Below, one piece after another: positions 25,017-33,836 of a DNA stretch of 64,000 nucleotides. The stretch is from positions 1 through 64,000 of the forward strand of contig JACRDQ010000039.1 of the NCBI GenBank assembly GCA_016218545.1, written 5' to 3'. This DNA comes from Elusimicrobiota bacterium (GTDB lineage Bacteria; Elusimicrobiota; Elusimicrobia; UBA1565; UBA9628). The first letter of the stretch is position 1. Each line of letters starts with the position of its first letter. The translations under genes were made by a program, and so were the position numbers. The notes beneath the pieces were generated by a model. The model did not search any database. It was given only the letters and a program-made list of their open reading frames with translations, and was not told the origin of the DNA.

Positions 25017-26177
25017 CTAGTAGAGCCAGCCGGGGACGCCGGAGGGACGGTCGTCGCGCGGAGGGGCCTGCTTGGTCTTCTTGCGGGGCTTCTCTTCCAC
25101 CTCGATGACCTCCGCGTTGGCGGGCATGTCGTCCTGGCCGGTCGAGACCTCGATGAAGGGCCGTCTGGTCCGCGAGCGGGAGGATTGGACGATGCCGCCG
25201 AAGCGGTAGCCGAAGGTGAAGCGATGGTTGTTCCCCGCCGACCCGGCCGCCCATGCGTAGTCGAAGGAGAACCGCTGCTTCCACTGCATCCCGAGCCCCG
25301 CGGTCAGGCCGAGGACCTGCCTGTTGAGCTGCCAGCCGAGCCGGAACCCGAACATCCGGTTCCAGAAGTACTCCATCCCCACGGCCGCGTGCCAGAGCCG
25401 GTCGTAGAAGAGGTAGTCGCCGTCCGCGGAGAAGAGCAGGTCATGGGTGGGCAGGGGCCGGTAGAGGTAGGCCGTCCCCATCCGGATGGTCGCAGGGAGA
25501 GGGTCGCTGGACTCGACGAAGCGCATCTTCCCGCCCAGGTTGGCGGCCGCGAACCCCAGGCTCACGCCCAGGTCCGGGCAGGTCGCCAGGTAGCCGAGGT
25601 CGCCCGCGACCGCGGTGGCGGAATAGCGCTCGGCCAGGGAGGAGTGGATGAGCTTTCCCGCTCCGCCCACGAAGTGGTTGATGTTGTAGGTCTTGCCTCC
25701 GGATTCGATGGGAGTCATGCCCAGGCGCTCCGAGTATCCCCCGGCGACCACCACGTCGTAGCCCGCGCTGATCGTGTCGGAGCGTCGAAGCGACCCGTCC
25801 GGGGCGAGCTCGTTGAGCTCGATCTCCCCTCCGCGGGAATAGAGGACCGAGCCTCCGACGCTTGAGAAGCCCTCGCCCGCGAGCCCGCCGAAGGGGATGG
25901 GCCCGCCGTAGGCGAAGTGCTGGGACGAGGTGTCGGTCTGGCCGGAGAGGAACGACGCTCCGACCTCGTGGGACTTGAGCTGGCTCAGGCCCGCGGGGTT
26001 GTAGTGGAGGGCGGTGTGGTCGTCGGCCACGGCCGTGAACGCGCCGCCCATGCCCAGGGCCCTGGAGCCCATCGGCACCTGCAGGATGGAGGCGGCCGTG
26101 GTGCCGGGGGCCTCGAGGCCGCGGGCCGAAGACGCCGCGAGGGCGAGCCCGACGAGGCACAGGAGGGAGCGGTTCAT
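25017..26177 (-). CDS. PorV/PorQ-like outer-membrane beta-barrel protein
   Basis: A 386-residue exported protein: a signal peptide (SLLCLVGLALAASSARG) followed by the conserved N-terminal block of PorV/UPF0164-type barrels (MGSRALGMGGAFTAVADD; LHYNPAGL). The rest alternates polar and hydrophobic residues as expected for a FadL-like barrel, and the last 60 residues form a charged tail. In type IX secretion, PorV shuttles cargo at the outer membrane. Here the gene overlaps (ATGA) a protease with a T9SS-like C-terminal domain, so it may help export that protein. The family also includes barrels with no known secretion role. Confidence 0.8.
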   Translation of the reverse strand: MNRSLLCLVGLALAASSARGLEAPGTTAASILQVPMGSRALGMGGAFTAVADDHTALHYNPAGLSQLKSHEVGASFLSGQTDTSSQHFAYGGPIPFGGLAGEGFSSVGGSVLYSRGGEIELNELAPDGSLRRSDTISAGYDVVVAGGYSERLGMTPIESGGKTYNINHFVGGAGKLIHSSLAERYSATAVAGDLGYLATCPDLGVSLGFAAANLGGKMRFVESSDPLPATIRMGTAYLYRPLPTHDLLFSADGDYLFYDRLWHAAVGMEYFWNRMFGFRLGWQLNRQVLGLTAGLGMQWKQRFSFDYAWAAGSAGNNHRFTFGYRFGGIVQSSRSRTRRPFIEVSTGQDDMPANAEVIEVEEKPRKKTKQAPPRDDRPSGVPGWLY

Positions 26178-29100
26178 TTGACCACCACGATCTTCTGGGT
26201 CTGGCGCACGCCGGGCGCCTTGAGCTCCAGGAGGTAGATGCCGCTGGACACGGGCTTGCCGTTCATGTTCCTGCCGGACCAGTCCAGGGTGCCCTTGCCG
26301 CCGGGAGCCGTGTCGTCGAAGAGGGTCGCCACGAGGGTGCCGTCGACGGTGAAGAGCTTGAGGGTCGTGCGGCCCGCGGTCGGCACCTCGTACTTGATGG
26401 TCGTCTTGCCGCCCTTGAGAGGATTGAAGACGCTGTTGAAGGCGGTCAGCTTGGACTGGTTGCTGCTCAGGTTCAAGGGGCCGGAGAGGCCGACGCTGAT
26501 CGTGCTCCCGGTGACGCCGTAGGCGAAGACCTCGAGGTGCACCGTGCCCACGGCCGGGAAACGGCTGCCGAAGGCCCCGTTGAGCCTGACCTGGCCCGAG
26601 ATCTTGCCGAGCGCGTTATGGGAGGAGACCCACGCCAGGTAGGTGGAGGCGCCGCTGCCGGGCACCGCCAGCGTCTCCGGGACGACGTCGAGGACGTGGT
26701 TGCGCAGTTGGGCGTAGGCGAAGCGGTAGGGCTGGACGCTGACGTGGGTCGTGACCGAGGCTTCGAAGGAGATGACGTCGTTGTCCATCGCGGCCGTGAC
26801 GATGGCCGCAGCGAGGGCCTTGGCCCTGGGGATGCTCAGCTCGAGGCCGTACGGGACCGAGGAGTTCACTCCGGAGGTCGAGAAGGTCTCCGACTCGGCG
26901 CCGGTGATCTGGATGTAATAGAGTCCGCCCTCGGGGATGTCGTAGTTCAGGACGACCTCCGAGGCCGTGGTGGTGCAGTCGAAACTCTCGCAGTACGCGT
27001 TGTCGACCGTGTTGATGCCGTCGAACGGAGGCTGGACCAGGGTGAGTTTGCGCTGCTGGCTGTCGTAGAGGGTGATGGCGTAGGCCTTGAAGAAGTTTCC
27101 GGAGGCGGGCAGGGTCATCCTGATCCGGAGCCTCCCGGGGCCGGCCCCGAAGGAGTAGGTGTCGACGTCGGCGGCCGGGTAGAGCGCGGCCTCGAGCATG
27201 GTCATGGTGCCGACGTCCACCGCGGTCGTGAAGCCGTCGTTGCGCTCCCACCCGTCGCCCACGGGGGACGGCAGGCCGTGGGCCTGGAACGCCGTGGTGA
27301 TGACGGCGCCCACCTGGTTGGCGCCGCCGCACTCCGAGACGGTCCCCGCGCCGTCGACGCGCAGGAGGGCGTCGTAGAACTCGGCGAAGCTCTCGGGGAA
27401 GAAGAGCAGGGACTGGAAGATGAGGCCGTCGGCGCAGGACGCGGGCCGCGCGAGGTCGTTGATCACCTTCTTGCGGATGTCCCAGAAGGCCTGGACGATG
27501 AAGCCGGAGTCGTCGTGCACCTCGCCGTACCAGTTGGTCGTGTTCATGACCCGGCAGTTCGGCGGGCAGTTCATCTCCATGACGGGCGTCGGGTTTCCGA
27601 GCGTGCTGTTGAACCAGAGGCCCGAGGTCGAGTGGTTGAGCGCCGTGCCGGCGAAGTAGTAGGCCAGGGCCTCCTGGAGGGCTCCGGACTGGCCGAAGTA
27701 GGGGGAGGAGAAGATCCGCTCCGCGACGAAATGGGTGTACTCGTGGCGCACGGCCGTGGCGTCGTCCGTCGAGGCCAGCGACGGGCTGGCCGAGTTGACG
27801 TCGCCGAAGACCAGGTTGTTCATCTCGGGGTCGTAGTACGGGCTCAGGAGGTCCGGGCCGGCGTAGACGTTGACGTTGAGCGGCTCGTTGATGAAGGCGA
27901 TGCTGGACCTGTTGACCCCGGCCATGAAGAAGTCGTGCTGGGCGTTGACGTGGTAGAAGGCGCTGAACTCCCCGCCCAGGTTGAGCGAGGTGTGGGAGGA
28001 GGGCCACCAGGCGAGGCTCGAGCCGTTGACGTTCCAGTCGTCCGGCGCGGAGAGGGTGAGGTAGCTGGAGACCAGGACGTCGTAGCCGTGCTGCTGGCCG
28101 GAGGCGTTGGACCTGAGCTGGAGGGTGTAGGTGCGGCCGTGGACCGCCGCGCCGTTGAAGGGACCGCGGTTGCCGACGTAGGAGGCCACCGGGCTGCCCG
28201 CGCCGTCGAGGATGAAGAGCTGGTCGCTGTCGACGACCTGGCCCAGGGAGTCGATGATGTCCCAGGAGCCCACGCTGAACTGGTTGAACACGGGCAGGAC
28301 CTTCACCGCGTTCGGGGCCACGACGTCGAGGCTGACGGTCTCCTCGAGGATCGTGTCGGTGGGGTAGGGATGAGGCGAGCTGACGGGGGTCGCCACGGTC
28401 TGCCAGACGCCGAGGCCGTTGTCGTAATGGGCGCTGGGCCCCCGGAAGTTGGCCACGTTGGCGTAGGGGCCCTGGAGGGAGGTCGCGATCTTTCCCTTGG
28501 TGTCGCTGCAGAAGAAGCCCTGGGCATTGGTGTCGGCGTAGTGGCTGCCGTCCTTGACGTAGACCCGCTGGTTGCGCATGGGCTTCCACGCGTAGGGAGT
28601 CTGGAGAGGGTCGATCTCCGCGATGAGCGCGGTGACGGTGCCTGAAGTCACGCAGGCCTGGTAGCGGTGGTCGTCATAGCGGAACAGGACCTGCCCGGTG
28701 TGGGCGTCGACGTAGTATTTCCAGTGCCGCCACCCCTGGCGGACGCTGAACTTCCAGGCCAGGTGGCTGCGCCCGCTGAGCTCGCTCGGGTAGATGACGA
28801 GGCTCCCTCCGGGGCGGTCCATGGGCCCGAGCTCGGCGCGCACGGACGCGAAGGCGGCGTCCGCATTGAGGGATGGGTCCGGTCCCAGGGCCAGGTCAGG
28901 CTCCCAGGTCGAATTGAGGCCGATGACTTTGCCGCCGTCATCCACATGGACCTTGACCCGGGAGAACTCGACCGGTATCCCTTTATAGGTCTGGCGGTAC
29001 AGGAGGTGGCCCATGCCTGGGCCGGCATTCTGGCGCTCGAGGACCAGGTCCCCGGTCTCGATCGAGGTCAGGTCGCGGGTCTCCCTAAGGAAGGACTCGG

Positions 29101-29416
29101 CCACGACCCGATGCCCGCCCCTTCGCGGGGGCGAGGCGCCGGCCGTGAGCGCCTCGACCGTTCCTGTCCTCGGGCTGAAGCGGATCTTCCAGCGTCCCCC
29201 CTCCCTGCGGTTGAACTCGCCGAACGCCCTGCCCGCGGTCCTGCGCGGAGCGCGGCGCTCCCTTCGCAAAGCGCGGTTGAGGCCGAAGCGCTTGCGGTCC
29301 TCGGAGGAGACCCCGGCGGGACGGAGCGCGGCCGTGCGCGGCACGAGGCCCGAGACCAGCCATGCCAGGCTCGCGCAGGCGAGCGCGAGCGCCCAGAGGA
29401 GGCGGCGCGTCCTCAC
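26174..29416 (-). CDS. Secreted gluzincin metalloprotease (M4/M36-like) with T9SS-like C-terminal domain
   Basis: A 1080-residue protein starting at GTG inside the previous stop (GTGA). An N-terminal signal/anchor (LLWALALACASLAWLVSG) is followed by a fungalysin/thermolysin-type propeptide (about 90-250) and a catalytic region with H558-E-Y-T-H562, where E559 is the general base, and the likely third ligand in GALQEALAYYFAG. Beta-sandwich domains follow. The last 80 residues (KTTIKYEVPTAGRTTLKLF; NGKPVSSGIYLLEL) have the FlgD-Ig/T9SS sorting-domain pattern. It should be secreted and self-processed. It lies between a HEAT protein and a PorV-like barrel. The exact peptidase family is uncertain. 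Confidence 0.85.
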   Translation of the reverse strand: MRTRRLLWALALACASLAWLVSGLVPRTAALRPAGVSSEDRKRFGLNRALRRERRAPRRTAGRAFGEFNRREGGRWKIRFSPRTGTVEALTAGASPPRRGGHRVVAESFLRETRDLTSIETGDLVLERQNAGPGMGHLLYRQTYKGIPVEFSRVKVHVDDGGKVIGLNSTWEPDLALGPDPSLNADAAFASVRAELGPMDRPGGSLVIYPSELSGRSHLAWKFSVRQGWRHWKYYVDAHTGQVLFRYDDHRYQACVTSGTVTALIAEIDPLQTPYAWKPMRNQRVYVKDGSHYADTNAQGFFCSDTKGKIATSLQGPYANVANFRGPSAHYDNGLGVWQTVATPVSSPHPYPTDTILEETVSLDVVAPNAVKVLPVFNQFSVGSWDIIDSLGQVVDSDQLFILDGAGSPVASYVGNRGPFNGAAVHGRTYTLQLRSNASGQQHGYDVLVSSYLTLSAPDDWNVNGSSLAWWPSSHTSLNLGGEFSAFYHVNAQHDFFMAGVNRSSIAFINEPLNVNVYAGPDLLSPYYDPEMNNLVFGDVNSASPSLASTDDATAVRHEYTHFVAERIFSSPYFGQSGALQEALAYYFAGTALNHSTSGLWFNSTLGNPTPVMEMNCPPNCRVMNTTNWYGEVHDDSGFIVQAFWDIRKKVINDLARPASCADGLIFQSLLFFPESFAEFYDALLRVDGAGTVSECGGANQVGAVITTAFQAHGLPSPVGDGWERNDGFTTAVDVGTMTMLEAALYPAADVDTYSFGAGPGRLRIRMTLPASGNFFKAYAITLYDSQQRKLTLVQPPFDGINTVDNAYCESFDCTTTASEVVLNYDIPEGGLYYIQITGAESETFSTSGVNSSVPYGLELSIPRAKALAAAIVTAAMDNDVISFEASVTTHVSVQPYRFAYAQLRNHVLDVVPETLAVPGSGASTYLAWVSSHNALGKISGQVRLNGAFGSRFPAVGTVHLEVFAYGVTGSTISVGLSGPLNLSSNQSKLTAFNSVFNPLKGGKTTIKYEVPTAGRTTLKLFTVDGTLVATLFDDTAPGGKGTLDWSGRNMNGKPVSSGIYLLELKAPGVRQTQKIVVVK

Positions 29417-30597
29417 GGCCGGCCTCCCTGGAACTGGAGCTTCTTGACCAGCGCGGCCGCGGCGCGGACCTTCACCCGGGGCTCTCCTTGCTCGAGGGCC
29501 GGCTGGAGGAGCCTGATCGCGTCAGCGGTCTTGACCGACTTGAGGATCTCGATGGCCTCGAACTGGACCTCAGGGACGTTCTGCTCCATGGCGTCCTGGA
29601 CGAGCTTGAGGTCCACGGTCTCGCCCCGGCGGGCGAGCCCCTCGATGGCCCGCAGGGAGACCGCCGGGTAGGTCTTGTCGTCCATGGCGGCGCGGAGGAT
29701 CTGAGTCGAGCGCGGGCCCGGGATGCGGCCCACGGCTTCCACGGCCGTGGCCCGGACCTTGATGTTGGCGTCCCGGACCCCTTTGCCCAGGTACTCGAGG
29801 ACCATGGGATCGGGGAAGTTCCCGAGAGCCCGCATGGCCTCGACCCGGACCTCCGGGGATTCGTCCTCGGAGACCGCCCGGAGCTCCTCGAGCCCGACGG
29901 TGAGCCCCGTCTGCCAGAGGGCCTTGGCCCCGGCCGCCCGGACCGCGGGGTCCTTGGCCTTGAGCGCCGCGACCAGGGGGGCCACGAACTCTTCGAATCC
30001 CAGGCGCGCGAGCGCGATGGCCGTGGCGTCCCGGACCACGTCCGAGGGGTCGTTGAGGGTCTTCTCCAGGACCTCGACCGCCTCCACTCCGCCGATGACG
30101 CCCAGCCTCTCCACCGCGGCGGCGCGCACCTTGTTGCGCTTGATGGCCGCCAGCTCCTCGGCGGGCCCCCAGCCCACCGACACCGCGGCCGTCGAGGTGT
30201 GCGCGGCGCGGGCTCCGGCCTTGGCCGGGGCAGCGGGCTTGGCGGTCGGGGTGGAGGACTGGACCAGGGACGCGATCTCCTTGAAACCCCGGCTGTCGCC
30301 GAGGAGCTGCAGGCTGTTGGCCGCCTCGAGCCTGACGTAGAGGTTCTTGTCCTTGAGCATGCGGGTCAGCAGGCGCAGGGCCGACTTGTTCCCGAGCTCG
30401 CCGAAGGCCTTGGCCGCCTCCAGCCGCACCTCGGAGTCGGGGCTGCCGCAGTTCTCGACGAGGAACTTCAGCGCGGACCGGCCGGCCTTCGCGTAGTCGG
30501 GCTGGTCGGCCTGGGGCGCGGCTTGGGGAGCCGCGACCAGAGCCGGGGGCTCCGCTGCATGCGCGGTGGCAGGGGCGAAGAAGAAGAACAGGAGCAT
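29413..30597 (-). CDS. Exported HEAT-repeat protein
   Basis: A 394-residue protein with a short signal peptide (MLLFFFFAPATAHAAEP) and repeated helical pairs of about 31 residues with the HEAT/PBS-lyase pattern (EVRLEAAKAFGELGNKSAL; YVRLEAANSLQLLGD; VVRDATAIALARLG; EVRVEAMRALGNF; KVRATAVEAVGRI). A Pro/Ala/Lys linker near 115-145 splits the array into two blocks. HEAT proteins are binding scaffolds. It is first in the operon with the protease and the PorV-like barrel, so it may be a periplasmic adaptor for their export. A TATCCT box lies 9 bp before the ATG, but no -35 is clear. Confidence 0.85.
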   Translation of the reverse strand: MLLFFFFAPATAHAAEPPALVAAPQAAPQADQPDYAKAGRSALKFLVENCGSPDSEVRLEAAKAFGELGNKSALRLLTRMLKDKNLYVRLEAANSLQLLGDSRGFKEIASLVQSSTPTAKPAAPAKAGARAAHTSTAAVSVGWGPAEELAAIKRNKVRAAAVERLGVIGGVEAVEVLEKTLNDPSDVVRDATAIALARLGFEEFVAPLVAALKAKDPAVRAAGAKALWQTGLTVGLEELRAVSEDESPEVRVEAMRALGNFPDPMVLEYLGKGVRDANIKVRATAVEAVGRIPGPRSTQILRAAMDDKTYPAVSLRAIEGLARRGETVDLKLVQDAMEQNVPEVQFEAIEILKSVKTADAIRLLQPALEQGEPRVKVRAAAALVKKLQFQGGRP

Positions 30598-30714
30598 GCA
30601 CCCAAAGGATAATCAGGCGAATTTGCGGAAATATTGCGAACCTAATAGATGCTAAAATAGCGCTCGGCCGTATCCTTCCTGCGCGGACTGGCGTCGGATG
30701 AGGGGAGGGGGTGC

Positions 30715-30831
30715 GGAAAGTGACAAGGGCCCGTAGCTCAATGGATAGAGTACGTGGCTTCGAACCACGTGGTCCGGGTTCGATTCCTGGCGGGCCCATG
30801 TCACTTTCCTCCCCCCATGGGGGAGGAAAGT
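30715..30831 (+). promoter_or_regulatory. tRNA leader/trailer pairing and competing trailer hairpin
   Basis: Leader 30715-30725 (GGAAAGTGACA) is perfectly complementary to trailer 30799-30809, extending the acceptor stem by 11 bp across one A-A mismatch. The trailer also starts a 13-bp hairpin with a 3-nt loop (30803-30815 with 30819-30831), so the two structures exclude each other. The hairpin is a probable end or processing signal for the tRNA transcript, but no long T run follows. Confidence 0.5.
30727..30798 (+). tRNA. tRNA-Arg (anticodon UCG)
   Basis: A 72-nt cloverleaf: acceptor stem 30727-30733 with 30791-30797 (GGGCCCG/CGGGCCC), D arm 30736-30751, anticodon stem 30753-30757 with 30765-30769, loop CTTCGAA giving anticodon TCG (30760-30762), and T arm with TTCGATT. 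Discriminator A30798; CCA is not encoded. It reads CGA arginine codons. Confidence 0.9.
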
Positions 30832-30857
30832 AGTCGTTAATTTGATAGGATAATCCC

Positions 30858-31610
30858 ATGGGTGGCCATTCACATTGGGCGGGGATCAAGCACAAGAAGG
30901 GCATCACTGACGCCAAGAAGGGAAAGGTCTGGACCAAGCTGGTCCGCGAGATCACGATCGCGGCCAGGCTCGGAGGCGGCGACGCCGCCTGCAACCCCAG
31001 GCTCCGCAAGGCCATCGACGACGGCCGCGCGGCGAACATGCCCAGCGAGAACGTCAAGCGCGCCATCCAGCGCGGCACCGGGGAGCTTCCGGGAGCGGCG
31101 TACGAGGACCTCGTGTTCGAGGGCTATGGTCCCGCGGGCGTGGCCATCATCGCGGAGGCGACCTCGGACAACCGCAACCGGACGAACTCCGAGATCCGCT
31201 TCATGTTCCAGGAGCACGGCGGCAACCTCGGCGTGACGGGCTGCGTGGCCTGGATGTTCAAGCAGAAGGGCGTCCTGCTCGTGCCCAAGTCCGGCGGCAT
31301 CACCGAGGACCAGCTCATGTCCGTGTGCCTGGACCTCGGGGCCGAGGACATCGACTCCTCGGGCTCCTCCTTCGAGGTCCTTTGCGAGCCGAAGGACTTC
31401 GACAGGCTCCGCCAGGGCATGGAGGCCGCAAAGATCCCTCTGGAGTCCTCGGAGATCGGCAGGATCCCGGACACCATGGTCCAGTTGAGCGAGGCCGACG
31501 CTCCCAAGGTCCTCGGCCTCATGGAGGCCCTGGAGGACCATGAGGACGTCAAGAACGTCTACGCCAACTTCGACATCCCCGAGCAGGTCCTTGAGAAGCT
31601 CGGGGGCTGA
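30858..31610 (+). CDS. yebC: YebC/PmpR-family protein
   Basis: A 250-residue protein with the family N-terminus (MGGHSHWAGIKHKKGITDAKKGK) and conserved middle (NMPSENVKRAIQRGTGE; YEGYGPAGVAII-type block; NRNRTNSEIRFMFQEHGGNLG). YebC proteins act as transcription regulators (PmpR type) and related ones help ribosomes through difficult sequences such as polyproline; which role applies here cannot be read from sequence, though the window does encode very Pro-rich proteins. It stands immediately before ruvC, the usual bacterial order yebC-ruvC-ruvA-ruvB. Full length for the family. Confidence 0.95.
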   Translation: MGGHSHWAGIKHKKGITDAKKGKVWTKLVREITIAARLGGGDAACNPRLRKAIDDGRAANMPSENVKRAIQRGTGELPGAAYEDLVFEGYGPAGVAIIAEATSDNRNRTNSEIRFMFQEHGGNLGVTGCVAWMFKQKGVLLVPKSGGITEDQLMSVCLDLGAEDIDSSGSSFEVLCEPKDFDRLRQGMEAAKIPLESSEIGRIPDTMVQLSEADAPKVLGLMEALEDHEDVKNVYANFDIPEQVLEKLGG

Positions 31611-31628
31611 CGCCGGCCGGAGCGCGGC

Positions 31629-32165
31629 GTGAGGATCCTGGGCATCGACCCGGGGCTGGCGCGGACCGGCTGGTCGGTCGTCGAGTCCGAGCCCGGCCGC
31701 GACCCGCGCCTGGAAGGCTCGGGCCTCATCGAGACCCCGAGCGATTCCCCCCTCCAGGACCGGCTCTGCGACATCCACCGCAGGCTCTCGGGCGTGCTCT
31801 CCGAGCACCGTCCCGGAGAGGTCGCGGCCGAGGAGCTCTTCTTCCTGAAGGCTTCCCCCAGCGTCCGCGGCACGCTCGAGGCTAGAGGCGTCATCCTGCT
31901 GGCGTGCGCCCACGCCGGGCTCGAGGTCCATCCCTACGACCCGCGCACGGTCAAGGCCTCCCTGACCGGGAGCGGGGCCTCGGGCAAGGCCCAGGTCCAG
32001 CGCATGGTCCAGCGCGTCCTGCGGCTGGCCGAGCCCCTGTCCCCCGACGACGTGGCCGACGCCGCGGCCATCGCTCTCTGCCACGCGCGCATGGGCAGGC
32101 TGGGCGGCCTCAAGGTCGTCGACCGCATCGGGGGAGGAAGGTCCCCTCGGGGGGACGCGGCATGA
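31629..32165 (+). CDS. ruvC: Holliday junction resolvase RuvC
   Basis: A 178-residue endonuclease that cuts Holliday junctions during recombination repair, together with RuvAB. It begins at a GTG with [15 protein letters not shown]; the acidic active-site residues are visible: the Asp in GIDPG, Glu in AAEELFFLK and the Asp pair in [15 protein letters not shown]. It starts 18 bp after yebC and its stop overlaps the ruvA start (ATGA). The last 15 residues are a basic/Gly-rich tail beyond the usual core. Confidence 0.95.
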   Translation: MRILGIDPGLARTGWSVVESEPGRDPRLEGSGLIETPSDSPLQDRLCDIHRRLSGVLSEHRPGEVAAEELFFLKASPSVRGTLEARGVILLACAHAGLEVHPYDPRTVKASLTGSGASGKAQVQRMVQRVLRLAEPLSPDDVADAAAIALCHARMGRLGGLKVVDRIGGGRSPRGDAA

Positions 32166-32791
32166 TCTGCTCTTTGCGGGGGACGCTCCTCTCGCGGTCC
32201 CCGGACCGCGCGGTCGTGGAGGCGGCCGGGGTCGGCTACGAGGTCTTCATGGCGCCGTCCGCGGTCGCGCGCCTGCCCGACCCCGGGACCGAGGTCTTCC
32301 TGCACGTCGCGGAATCCGTGCCGATGTACGGCGGAGGGGCCACGCTCTACGGCTTCCTCACCCAGGGGGAGCTCGACGCCTTCGGCATCTTCCGGGACCA
32401 TGTCCCCTCGACCGGCGCGAAGAAGGCCCTCGAGTACCTCGACAAGGCCTCCAAGTCCCTGCCGGACTTCCGCCGCGCCGTCATCGAGAAGGACGACCGG
32501 ATGCTCTCGGCGGTCTTCGGCTTCACCAAGAAGACCTCGACCAAGCTCGTCGAGGCCTTGAAGGAGAAGCTGGGAGGCCTTTCGGTCGCCGGGGACGAGA
32601 AGTTCGGCACGGACCGCAGGCGCGGCCTGCCCGCGAGCGCCATGGGCCAGGCCCTGAGCGCGCTCTCTTCCTTGGGCTACCGCTCCTCCGAGGCGCGCGC
32701 GGCCCTGGGCGCGGTGGCCGAGGAAGCCGCGGGCTCGGAGCTCGACGCGGGCGAGATCGTGCGCCTCGCGCTCAAAAGGCTTTCGCCGTGA
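32162..32791 (+). CDS. ruvA: Holliday junction DNA helicase subunit RuvA
   Basis: A 209-residue protein that forms the tetramer binding four-way junctions. The N-terminal OB fold ([28 protein letters not shown]) is followed by the helix-hairpin-helix region ([23 protein letters not shown]) and the C-terminal three-helix domain that contacts RuvB ([20 protein letters not shown]). The segment [22 protein letters not shown] departs from the usual LLxISGVGPKxAL sequence, so the first hairpin is divergent. Overlaps: ATGA with ruvC and GTGA with ruvB. Confidence 0.9.
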   Translation: MICSLRGTLLSRSPDRAVVEAAGVGYEVFMAPSAVARLPDPGTEVFLHVAESVPMYGGGATLYGFLTQGELDAFGIFRDHVPSTGAKKALEYLDKASKSLPDFRRAVIEKDDRMLSAVFGFTKKTSTKLVEALKEKLGGLSVAGDEKFGTDRRRGLPASAMGQALSALSSLGYRSSEARAALGAVAEEAAGSELDAGEIVRLALKRLSP

Positions 32792-33834
32792 CCAAGCTCC
32801 CTGAAGGGCCCGCGCCGCGGGAGGAGTCGCTCCTCGACCCGGGGAAGGCGGCCGACGACGTCCAGTTCGAGCGGGGCCTGCGGCCCCAGACCCTCGACGA
32901 GTTCACCGGCCAGGAGGCCCTGAAGTCGAACCTGCGGGTCTTCATCGAGGCCGCGCGCAAGCGGGGCGAGCCGCTCGACCACTGCCTCTTCTACTCCCCC
33001 CCGGGCCTGGGCAAGACCACCCTGGCCCACATCATCGCGCGCGAGCTGGGCGTGAACCTGCGCTCGACCTCGGGCCCGACCATCTCCAGGCCGGGGGACC
33101 TGGCGGCCATCTTGACGGACCTGGGCAAGGGCGACGTCTTCTTCATCGATGAGATCCACCGCCTCTCCCCCATGGTGGAGGAGTCCCTCTACCCCGTGAT
33201 GGAGGACTTCAACCTCTACGTCTCCACGGGCAAGGGGCCGGGGGCCTCGGCCCTCAAGCTGTCCATCGAGCGCTTCACCCTCATCGGCGCCACGACCCGG
33301 GCGGGCCTCCTGACCGGGCCGATGCGCGACCGCTTCGGCATCGTCGGCAACCTCTCCTTCTACGCCCCGGGCGAGCTGGAGGCCATCGTGCGGCGCTCCG
33401 CCGCCATCCTCGGCATCCCCGTGGACGGCGAGGGCGCCTCGGAGATCGCGCGGCGCTGCCGCGCGACCCCGCGCATCGCCAACCGGCTCCTTCGCCGGGT
33501 CCGCGACTTCGCCGAGGTCCGCTCCCGCGGCCGCATCACGGGCGAGGTCGCGCGCTTCGCGCTGGAGCGCCTCGAGGTGGACCCCTTCGGCCTCGACGCC
33601 CTCGATCGCAAGCTGCTGTCCGCGCTGGTCCAGAAGTTCAACGGCGGTCCCGTGGGGGTGGACAACCTCGCCATCAGCGTGTCGGAGGAGATCGACACCC
33701 TCACCGACGTCATCGAGCCCTTCCTCATCCAGTGCGGCTTCATGGCCCGGACCCCCCGCGGCCGCGTGGCCACCCGGAAGGCCTTCGCGCACCTCGGGGT
33801 CGAGCCTCCGGCGCAGACCCTCGAGCTCCTCTGA
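32788..33834 (+). CDS. ruvB: Holliday junction branch-migration ATPase RuvB
   Basis: A 348-residue AAA+ motor of the RuvAB complex. It starts at a GTG overlapping the ruvA stop. Motifs in order: [11 protein letters not shown], Walker A PPGLGKTT, Walker [12 protein letters not shown], sensor 1 GATTRAG, arginine finger PMRDRFG, sensor 2 [19 protein letters not shown], and the winged-helix end ([21 protein letters not shown]). All are canonical and the length is normal. The gene ends 2 bp before the SpoIID-like gene. Confidence 0.96.
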   Translation: MTKLPEGPAPREESLLDPGKAADDVQFERGLRPQTLDEFTGQEALKSNLRVFIEAARKRGEPLDHCLFYSPPGLGKTTLAHIIARELGVNLRSTSGPTISRPGDLAAILTDLGKGDVFFIDEIHRLSPMVEESLYPVMEDFNLYVSTGKGPGASALKLSIERFTLIGATTRAGLLTGPMRDRFGIVGNLSFYAPGELEAIVRRSAAILGIPVDGEGASEIARRCRATPRIANRLLRRVRDFAEVRSRGRITGEVARFALERLEVDPFGLDALDRKLLSALVQKFNGGPVGVDNLAISVSEEIDTLTDVIEPFLIQCGFMARTPRGRVATRKAFAHLGVEPPAQTLELL

Positions 33835-33836
33835 CG

